Below, piece by piece: positions 1 through 5,318 of a stretch of 15,173 nt of DNA. The DNA is from Gammaproteobacteria bacterium (GTDB lineage Bacteria > Pseudomonadota > Gammaproteobacteria > Acidiferrobacterales > SZUA-150), in NCBI GenBank assembly GCA_029880755.1, contig JAOUNW010000037.1, forward strand, positions 1 through 15,173, read 5' to 3'. Below the pieces are notes generated by a model, which made no database searches, had not been told where the DNA came from, and saw only the letters and a program-made list of their open reading frames with translations. A program made the translations under genes and the position numbers. The first letter of the stretch is position 1. Every line of letters begins with the position of its first letter.

Positions 1-438
1 GCCGGTGATGGTTTGCGCGCCCAGGATAATTGACCGCAAATAGTCGTAGCGATGCCGATGGGTCATCACGTTATGGGCGTTGGCCTTTGCTTTTAGATAG
101 AGCTCGTTAACCTGCTCCCAGGCCTCCCGGGGAATGATGTCCCGGATGGTGCGGGCGTTTTCACGTGCCATCCCGAGCGAACTGAGAATCGAAGCCGGAT
201 TTCTCGTATCGGTTACCATAAAGCGCACCACGCTGCGCTCGTCGGCCTCATCATGCAGGCTATAAAAATACTCCTGGGTACTGGTGATATCCACAATCGG
301 TTCCCAGCCGAGACGAACACGCTTGGGTAAATCCAGCAACAAGTGAGTATTGACGTTGATAAGGCGAGCAGTATTCTCCGCGCGTTCAATATAACGCGCC
401 ATCCAGTATACATTATTGGCCACACGGGAAAGCATCAT
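1..438 (-). CDS. alpha-E domain protein (DUF403 family), C-terminus cut by window edge
   Basis: The first 146 codons are present; the gene runs off the left edge. The N-terminus MMLSRVANNVYWMARYIERA is the hallmark of the alpha-E (DUF403, COG2307) family of all-helical proteins, whose biochemical role is not established. The family is nearly always encoded beside a circularly permuted ATP-grasp enzyme and is thought to assist it in peptide or amide-bond synthesis. The start ATG shares one base with the TAA of the upstream ATP-grasp gene (TAATG), and a GGAG lies 8 bases before it inside that gene, so translation is probably coupled. Family members run to roughly 300 residues, so about half is missing. 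A transglutaminase-like gene often follows in such operons and may lie just outside the window; that is inference. Confidence 0.88.
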   Translation of the reverse strand, partial: MMLSRVANNVYWMARYIERAENTARLINVNTHLLLDLPKRVRLGWEPIVDITSTQEYFYSLHDEADERSVVRFMVTDTRNPASILSSLGMARENARTIRDIIPREAWEQVNELYLKAKANAHNVMTHRHRYDYLRSIILGAQTITG

Positions 439-1892
439 TACTGCGTCTCCATGTCGACAACCCAGGTATCCTTGCTGCCACCACCCTGCGATGAGTTAAC
501 CACGGTGGAGCCTTTGCGCAAGGCCACACGTGTCAGGCCACCGGCAGTGACTGTGATCTTCTCACCACTCAGAATAAAGGGGCGCAAATCCAGGTGGCGC
601 GGTTCCACCCGATTGCCTACCAATGTGGGTGCCGTGGAAAGAGTGAGCATGGGTTGCGCCACGTAATTGCGCGGGTCTCTGCGAATCAGGCGCACAAATT
701 TCTCGCGCTCCTCCTTGCTCGCATGCGGCCCGATGAGCATGCCATAACCTCCCGACTCATTGGCCGGTTTGACCACCATTTTGTCAATGTGGTCGATAAC
801 ATACTGACGCTCTTTTTTATCAATACATTTATAGGTAGGAACATTGGGCAGGATCGGGTCCTGATCCAGGTAGTATTTAATGATCTCCGGCACAAAGGCA
901 TACACCACTTTGTCGTCGGCAACACCGGCGCCCGGTGCATTGGCCAACGCAACCGTGCCGGCCTTCCAGGCGCGCATGAGTCCGGGTACACCCAGCATGG
1001 AATCCGGGTGAAACACTTCAGGGTCAAGAAACAGATCATCGATGCGGCGATAGATAACATCGACGCGCGTCAGTCCTTCGATGGTGCGCATGTGCACCAC
1101 GTTATCTTTATCCACCACCAGGTCACTGCCTTCCACCAGTTCTGCGCCCATTTGTTGCGCAAGGTAGGCATGCTCGAAATAAGCGGAATTGAATACGCCT
1201 GGCGTAAGTACCACGATCTGAGGCTGGTCGCCGGAGCGGGGTGACAGCGCCGCCAGCATGTCATACAACTGTGAGGGATAATCATCCACTGGCAGAATAC
1301 TGTATTTCTCGAACATGTCGGGAAACACGCGTTTCATTACCTGACGGTTTTCCAGCATGTACGAAACACCGGAAGGCACGCGCAAATTGTCTTCCAACAC
1401 ATAGACGGCGCCATCCTTGTCGCGCACCAGATCGGAACCACAAATATGCGCCCATATACCCAGCGGCGGGTTAACGCCTACGCATTGTGGTCGGAAGTTG
1501 GTGGAGTCCTCCAGCAGTTCGGCGGGAAAGATTTTATCTTTCACAATACGTTGCTGGTGATACAGGTCATCAATAAACAGGTTAAGCGCCTGCACTCTTT
1601 GCTTGAGGCCTGCTTCAATGTGCAGCCACTCTTTCTTGTCGATAATTCGCGGGATAATATCGAAAGGCCAGGCGCGGTCGATGGAGCCCTCTTCCTCGGA
1701 GTAAACGGTGAAGGTAATGCCCATGACATGGATAGCGGATTCCGCGGCCGCCTTGTAGTCCTGTATATCCTCGTCTTTGAGGGTCTTTAAATAGTTACAC
1801 AACGCCTGCGCAGCCGGGCGCGGGCGGCTGCTGGCCCGAAGCAACTCGTCATAGAGATTTTTTACTTTGTAACTGCCCCAACGGATAGCCAT
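438..1892 (-). CDS. circularly permuted ATP-grasp protein (DUF404/DUF407, COG2308)
   Basis: A 484-residue cytoplasmic protein of the circularly permuted type-2 ATP-grasp family. These enzymes are predicted to form peptide or amide bonds through an acyl-phosphate intermediate; substrates are unknown. Visible family blocks are VYVLEDNLRVPSG (residues 163-175, with the acidic/Asn pair expected to bind Mg-ATP), VIYRRIDD (279-286) and VVKPANESGGYGM (373-385, a lysine followed by a glycine-rich loop). Length is normal and the frame is intact. The ATG at 1892 has only a weak AGG upstream. It is the first gene of a leftward unit with the alpha-E gene and is divergent from anbu, with a shared control region of 214 bp. 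That arrangement supports a common pathway: ligation by this enzyme, hydrolysis by Anbu. A role in making a peptide tag or small peptide is inference. Confidence 0.92.
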   Translation of the reverse strand: MAIRWGSYKVKNLYDELLRASSRPRPAAQALCNYLKTLKDEDIQDYKAAAESAIHVMGITFTVYSEEEGSIDRAWPFDIIPRIIDKKEWLHIEAGLKQRVQALNLFIDDLYHQQRIVKDKIFPAELLEDSTNFRPQCVGVNPPLGIWAHICGSDLVRDKDGAVYVLEDNLRVPSGVSYMLENRQVMKRVFPDMFEKYSILPVDDYPSQLYDMLAALSPRSGDQPQIVVLTPGVFNSAYFEHAYLAQQMGAELVEGSDLVVDKDNVVHMRTIEGLTRVDVIYRRIDDLFLDPEVFHPDSMLGVPGLMRAWKAGTVALANAPGAGVADDKVVYAFVPEIIKYYLDQDPILPNVPTYKCIDKKERQYVIDHIDKMVVKPANESGGYGMLIGPHASKEEREKFVRLIRRDPRNYVAQPMLTLSTAPTLVGNRVEPRHLDLRPFILSGEKITVTAGGLTRVALRKGSTVVNSSQGGGSKDTWVVDMETQ

Positions 1893-1911
1893 AATGCCTG
1901 GTAAGATAATA

Positions 1912-1928
1912 GTAAAAGACTGTTTTAC
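1912..1928. repeat. inverted repeat GTAAAA-N5-TTTTAC, candidate operator half-sites
   Basis: GTAAAA (1912-1917) and TTTTAC (1923-1928) are exact inverted copies around GACTG. It lies 20 bases before the ATP-grasp start codon. It is one of three similar motifs in this short region. It could be an operator for a dimeric repressor; chance pairing in AT-rich DNA is the alternative. Confidence 0.45.
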
Positions 1929-1945
1929 AAACCCTTTATATCAAA

Positions 1946-1960
1946 GTTTTACTGTAAAAC
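1946..1960. repeat. perfect palindrome GTTTTAC-T-GTAAAAC, candidate operator
   Basis: Two exact 7-bp arms (1946-1952 and 1954-1960) flank a single T. This is the strongest of the three related motifs between the ATP-grasp gene and anbu, and it overlaps the candidate leftward promoter. The regulator is unknown. Confidence 0.55.
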
Positions 1961-1978
1961 ACAAACTCAAAAAATAAT

Positions 1979-1993
1979 TGTTTTTACAAAACA
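1979..1993. repeat. inverted repeat TGTTTT-TAC-AAAACA, candidate operator
   Basis: TGTTTT (1979-1984) and AAAACA (1988-1993) are exact inverted copies. The motif overlaps the candidate anbu -35. In addition GACTGTTTT (1918-1926) and AAAACAGTC (1988-1996) form a longer inverted pair bracketing the region, so the outer motifs are mirror images of one another around the central palindrome. Confidence 0.45.
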
Positions 1994-2106
1994 GTCGATT
2001 CACAATGTATTATATTTTTTGGGCACACTACTGGTGCAATCTCTGCACTGCCTGTGTGCTAATGGTGCATTAAGATAGTTACTAAGAATTTTATCAGGAA
2101 TATTCT

Positions 2107-2844
2107 ATGACATATTGTCTTGCTATTAGTGTTAATAAAGGTCTGGTGTTTGCATCCGACTCACGTACCAATGCCGGCGTGGATTATGTAACCACCTACA
2201 GCAAGATGCACACATTTGTCTGGCCGGATGAACGTATTTGCGTGCTGTTGACATCCGGTAATCTTGCCACGTCGCAGGCAGTGGTAAATATCATCAAACA
2301 CGACCTGGATGACCCGTCCGCCAGGTTTAATTTGCGCAAGGGCAAACATCTGAACGAGGTGGCACATTATATTGGCCAGTTAAGCCAAAAGGAGCAACGC
2401 CAACATGAAGATGCCATGGAAAAAAGCGGTAACAGTGCCGAGGCCAGTTTTATCCTGGGTGGGCAAATCGCCGGTCAGTCACCGGAAATATTCTTGATTT
2501 ACCCTCAGGGAAATTACATCAGCGCCTCGCCGGAAACTCCTTATTTGCAAATCGGTGAGAACAAATACGGCAAACCTATTCTGGATCGGATTATCTCGCC
2601 TTCCACCTCACTGGAAGACGCGGCACGTTGCGCACTGGTATCACTGGACTCCACCATTCGCAGTAATATTTCTGTAGGACCACCGATCGAGCTGGCTATC
2701 CATTTCATGGACGCTATCGAAGAACCCTATCACCTGAAATTGACGCTGAATTCACCGATGTACAAGTCAATGCAAAAACAATGGAACGTTGGCCTGCGCC
2801 GTGCCTTTAACCGCTTGCCACGCTTCGAATGGGAAGAAAAATAG
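2107..2844 (+). CDS. anbu: Anbu, proteasome/HslV-like Ntn-hydrolase peptidase
   Basis: A 245-residue protein of the Anbu family (ancestral beta subunit, COG3484), related to HslV and the 20S proteasome beta subunit. After removal of Met1 the N-terminus is Thr, the expected nucleophile. Asp18 in SDSRTNAG and Lys33 in YSKMHTF match the Asp and Lys of the proteasome catalytic set. There is no propeptide, which is normal for Anbu. Family members self-assemble into open or spiral oligomers; natural substrates and an ATPase partner are not known, and no HslU-like unfoldase is encoded here. The start is firm because Thr must follow Met and AGGAA lies 6 bases upstream. It is divergent from the ATP-grasp gene and converges on a zinc peptidase gene 7 bp beyond its stop. 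Confidence 0.95.
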   Translation: MTYCLAISVNKGLVFASDSRTNAGVDYVTTYSKMHTFVWPDERICVLLTSGNLATSQAVVNIIKHDLDDPSARFNLRKGKHLNEVAHYIGQLSQKEQRQHEDAMEKSGNSAEASFILGGQIAGQSPEIFLIYPQGNYISASPETPYLQIGENKYGKPILDRIISPSTSLEDAARCALVSLDSTIRSNISVGPPIELAIHFMDAIEEPYHLKLTLNSPMYKSMQKQWNVGLRRAFNRLPRFEWEEK

Positions 2845-2851
2845 TCGTGGA

Positions 2852-3952
2852 CTAATCGCCGGCTGTGTTCACGATTCGGTGTACATATTGCAGTTTGTAT
2901 AATGCAGCAGTGGAAATGGCGAATGGGTAGGCGTCGTCCATTCCCATGCTGCGATTAAGCGCATTGAGCGCAACAGACAGCCGGCACCAGTCATCAAACA
3001 GTTCATCGAACGAGACAGGAGTGTTATAGCCTGACGCCATCTGTCCTTCACTGATCGGCTCCTCCGCTTTGGGAGGAGATACATCGACACCCTGAATACT
3101 AAAACCGAAATCGTGGGCCGTTTCCAGCGTGTCTACGATATGCAGGTAGTGGGCCCAGGTCTCCGCCCAATCCTCCCAGGGGTGCATACTGGCATAGGCG
3201 CTGATCCAGTTATCCTGCCAATCCGGCAACGGACCGAGATCATAATAGTTTTTTAACGCCTGTTGATAATCAAAACGCTCATCGCCGAAAAAGTCACGGA
3301 AGCTATCGATATTACTCGTGCCGTTAATCAGGCGCTCCCAGTAATAATGTCCTGATTCGTGCCGAAAGTGACCTAACAGGGTGCGGTAACGTTCATTCAT
3401 TTTTTGGCGCATCACCTCTCGTGTACCGTGTTCGGCCTCGAGCACATTAATGGTAATCATGCCCGCATGGTGTCCGGTAACAACACTGTGTTTGATAGTG
3501 AGTTCATTACTGAATTCATCCTGAATAGTTTCATCTTGCAGGAATTCAAAGCCCATACCCTTGTTCGGATCTTGCGCCCGACCCACTACCGGTAAATTGA
3601 GGCTGTATAACGTATAGAGCAGGCGCCGCTTGGCCTGCTCTATACGGTACCAAAGGGTAAGGTTTTGCCCTTCATTAAGATTGGGGATAATGTGGTTCAG
3701 GCGGCATGAAACACACAACGACTGGCTATCTTCAACCGGCACCATCCAGTTGCAGACATCGTATTCTGAATAATTTTTGCACTGCCGATATGTTTTGTTG
3801 TTTAACAGCGCCCGCCAGGTACCGTTGGCTGCGGGTTCCAGGGCGCTAATTTGTTTTTCGTCCGGCAAATAGCCCAGGGTACGTTCACAAACGATGCAAC
3901 GGCTATTTTCAAAATTTAAGGTATTGCCGCAATAACAACGGAAGGTTTTCAA
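2852..3952 (-). CDS. zinc-ribbon putative metallopeptidase (HExxH, COG4307-like)
   Basis: A 366-residue protein if started at TTG 3952. The N-terminus carries a zinc ribbon (CYCG at residues 6-9 and CIVC at 19-22, then LGY), followed by a second Cys set (58, 67, 80, 83). The core has HFRHESGHYYW, an HExxH zinc site (H198, E199, H202). The later EDWAETWAHYLH block offers Glu264 as the likely third ligand. This is the architecture of the putative zinc-binding peptidases of Pfam PF10005. No signal peptide is seen, so it should be cytoplasmic. An in-frame ATG at 4039 would add 29 residues unlike the family. The TTG is preferred because AGGGGAT lies 6 bases before it and LKTFRCYCG matches the usual family N-terminus. 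It faces anbu tail to tail and may act in the same pathway (inference). Confidence 0.85.
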   Translation of the reverse strand: MKTFRCYCGNTLNFENSRCIVCERTLGYLPDEKQISALEPAANGTWRALLNNKTYRQCKNYSEYDVCNWMVPVEDSQSLCVSCRLNHIIPNLNEGQNLTLWYRIEQAKRRLLYTLYSLNLPVVGRAQDPNKGMGFEFLQDETIQDEFSNELTIKHSVVTGHHAGMITINVLEAEHGTREVMRQKMNERYRTLLGHFRHESGHYYWERLINGTSNIDSFRDFFGDERFDYQQALKNYYDLGPLPDWQDNWISAYASMHPWEDWAETWAHYLHIVDTLETAHDFGFSIQGVDVSPPKAEEPISEGQMASGYNTPVSFDELFDDWCRLSVALNALNRSMGMDDAYPFAISTAALYKLQYVHRIVNTAGD

Positions 3953-4257
3953 ACGTAGATCCCCTGGTTCACCGAGAATGTGTATGCTGGTAGAGCATTG
4001 TCTGAACAATATAGTCGTGCATTTTTGCAGTCGACACAAGGGTAGAAAAACAAGGGAGAGTTAGACCGGAGATTTCGCTTATATTAGAAAATATTAGGAG
4101 CGGCTTCCGAACTCCGGGCGGCGACCGGTCCTCGCTTATCGTACCGCTCAGGCACCTGTATTCATAAGAATCCACCTTACAACGGTGTCATCCCGATACG
4201 TGAATGGGGCGCAATTTAAGTCTTTGCGCCCCATTCCCGGTTACGTAATTGTTTGAT
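3953..4257. other. non-coding gap of about 305 bp with a 13-bp hairpin
   Basis: No convincing gene lies here. A leftward frame (3969-4175) exists but has no family features and no good ribosome-binding site. The segment should hold the 3' end of the soxYZ transcript and the promoter of the metallopeptidase gene. A small inverted repeat ATTGT-CTGA-ACAAT (3997-4010) lies about 45 bases upstream of the TTG start. AT-rich DNA around 4080-4100 (TAATAT motifs on the minus strand) is the likeliest promoter zone, but I see no clear -35. Confidence 0.5.
4202..4236 (-). terminator. 13-bp perfect hairpin after soxZ, possible terminator without U-tract
   Basis: GAATGGGGCGCAA (4202-4214) and TTGCGCCCCATTC (4224-4236) are exact inverted copies around a 9-base loop. 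It lies 22 bases beyond the soxZ stop, where a terminator or mRNA-stabilising stem is expected. No run of T follows on the minus strand, so intrinsic termination is uncertain; it may instead protect the 3' end or act with Rho. Confidence 0.5.
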
Positions 4258-4575
4258 TTAGCCTTCTACTACGGCTTCTATGGCACCGGTTTCGCCTTTG
4301 TTGTCCGACCACTCGACTTTCACCTTGTCACCGTTTTTGGCGTCATCCAGCCGGAAGCCTATGAGTGGATCTTCAGAAACACCGATACCGAAGTTGGCCT
4401 CTGCCGCCAATTGTCCGTTGTGATGCAGGGTCATTTTTTGAATATAGTGGGCCGGGATTTTTTCTTTGGTTTTTTTGTCTTTGCGCAGGCCGGTTTCCAT
4501 GGGATGGTTAATCAACACCAGGATCTCTATTTTGCCTTCGCGTGTGCGTGTACGCAGTTTCATTTTTCTTGCCAT
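4258..4575 (-). CDS. soxZ: SoxZ, thiosulfate-oxidation sulfur carrier subunit
   Basis: A 105-residue protein without signal peptide. In the Sox system SoxZ pairs with SoxY in the periplasm, and SoxY carries sulfur intermediates on its C-terminal cysteine. Recognisable SoxZ features are the opening RTREGKIEILVLINHPMETG and the immunoglobulin-like sandwich ending in KVEWSDNKGE. SoxZ normally crosses the membrane bound to the Tat-exported SoxY, which explains the missing signal. It follows soxY after 57 bp in the same direction. The ribosome-binding site is weak (GAGAAA). No soxXA, soxB or soxCD gene is present in the window, so the partner enzyme is unknown; orphan SoxYZ pairs occur in other proteobacteria. 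Confidence 0.9.
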   Translation of the reverse strand: MARKMKLRTRTREGKIEILVLINHPMETGLRKDKKTKEKIPAHYIQKMTLHHNGQLAAEANFGIGVSEDPLIGFRLDDAKNGDKVKVEWSDNKGETGAIEAVVEG

Positions 4576-4632
4576 AATCGTTTCTCGCTGTCTCGTTTCT
4601 TGGGGAGTCGGCTGGAATTCAGTTACACTGAA

Positions 4633-5109
4633 TTATCCGCCGCAACCACCCACTGTGACCTTGATGTTCATGGAAGTACTATAGAGCTTGCCTCCTGATT
4701 TAATGACTGCTCTCACCTCTGAGGTTTTGGCCATTTTAACTCTGGCACTGAAATAGCCGGAGGCCCTGGGTAAATCAATCGCAGCAGCCAGAGGCTGTAC
4801 ATTTTCTTTGACGTAGAGACTGATGGCTTCCGGTTTGGGCAAGCTGGTGGAAACGGCAACGGGTACCACAGCACCGTTTTCCGCCTGTAACGGCGCCTTG
4901 ATTTCAATGTCCTTGGATTCAGTGACGGCATTGGTGCCATAAAGTTGTTTCAGGGCATCGTCAATGGTTTTGGCGGCAAAGGCATTGGCGGGCCAGGCGG
5001 CGGCCAGTACGGTTCCTGGCTTCAACAGCCCTGTTGCGGCAGCGGCCATAATGATTCCGCTGGCCAGGGAGCTTTGTAAAAATATGCGGCGTTTCATTTG
5101 TGTAACCAA
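4633..5109 (-). CDS. soxY: SoxY, sulfur-carrying subunit with Tat signal and C-terminal GGCGG
   Basis: The protein ends in KVTVGGCGG, the SoxY swinging arm whose cysteine holds the sulfur substrate as a thioconjugate. The N-terminus KRRIFLQSS is a twin-arginine (Tat) motif followed by a hydrophobic stretch and an Ala-rich cleavage area. Two starts are possible. ATG 5097 gives 154 residues but its nearest GAGGAG lies too far away, about 18 bases upstream. TTG 5109 gives 158 residues (MVTQMKRRIFL) with GAGGAG exactly 6 bases upstream, so I prefer TTG. A longer in-frame opening up to 5385 overlaps the RND gene and has no family match. It forms an operon with soxZ. Delivery of sulfane sulfur to an unlinked enzyme is inferred. 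Confidence 0.88.
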   Translation of the reverse strand: MVTQMKRRIFLQSSLASGIIMAAAATGLLKPGTVLAAAWPANAFAAKTIDDALKQLYGTNAVTESKDIEIKAPLQAENGAVVPVAVSTSLPKPEAISLYVKENVQPLAAAIDLPRASGYFSARVKMAKTSEVRAVIKSGGKLYSTSMNIKVTVGGCGG

Positions 5110-5156
5110 AATACTCTCCTCATCAGTCACGTTGGTGCCCCGAAGGGACTGGATAA

Positions 5157-5184
5157 ACTCTACAACACTGGAAGAATGTTTCAA
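5157..5184 (-). promoter_or_regulatory. candidate soxY promoter
   Basis: Reading leftward, TTGAAA (5184-5179) and TAGAGT (5162-5157) are separated by 16 bp, about 48 bases before the TTG start of soxY. The -35 is good, the -10 only fair. Called by eye. Confidence 0.35.
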
Positions 5185-5222
5185 CTGATTAATAGACAGC
5201 CAATCCAGTCTAAATATTCCGT

Positions 5223-5245
5223 AACACACAAAGAGCTTGTGTGTT
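5223..5245 (-). terminator. 9-bp hairpin downstream of the RND permease gene
   Basis: AACACACAA (5223-5231) and TTGTGTGTT (5237-5245) pair exactly around a 5-base loop, 74 bases after the permease stop. It could end the pump transcript, but no T-run follows and the stem is AT-rich, so it is a weak terminator at best. Confidence 0.3.
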
Positions 5246-5318
5246 TGCTGAGACGTCCTTAATCCGCTTCGGTTTAGCTGCCCTGCTCTCCCGCGCAGCG
5301 CCCCATCCGGCGGATTTG

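Larger units (their letters stand above)
1893..2106. promoter_or_regulatory. divergent control region between the ATP-grasp gene and anbu
   Basis: An AT-rich 214-bp stretch without a gene. It must hold the promoters of both the leftward ATP-grasp/alpha-E unit and the rightward anbu gene. A leftward candidate is TTGTGT (1964-1959) with TATAAA (1940-1935), 18-bp spacer; the perfect palindrome at 1946-1960 sits in this spacer and touches the -35. A rightward candidate is TTTACA (1983-1988) with TATTAT (2008-2013), 19-bp spacer, with the inverted repeat at 1979-1993 over its -35. A good AGGAA (2096-2100) precedes the anbu ATG by 6 bases. The promoter hexamers are by eye and weak; the inverted repeats are exact. 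Confidence 0.5.
5110..5318. other. gap between the RND permease gene and soxY
   Basis: About 209 bp without a gene. It contains a hairpin (5223-5245), a candidate soxY promoter (5157-5184), and an 8-bp inverted pair GACTGGAT (5147-5154) / ATCCAGTC (5203-5210) that brackets the promoter. A short CCC-gaa-GGG stem lies at 5139-5147. The soxYZ genes therefore probably have their own promoter instead of depending only on readthrough from the pump operon. Confidence 0.45.

Noticed and set aside
594..1244. 216-codon rightward open frame opposite the ATP-grasp gene
   Set aside because: It has no family features, no plausible ribosome-binding site and lies wholly antisense to a strongly conserved gene.
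3969..4175. Small leftward open frame in the gap between soxZ and the metallopeptidase gene
   Set aside because: No recognisable domain, no clear ribosome-binding site, and it overlaps the start region of the metallopeptidase gene.
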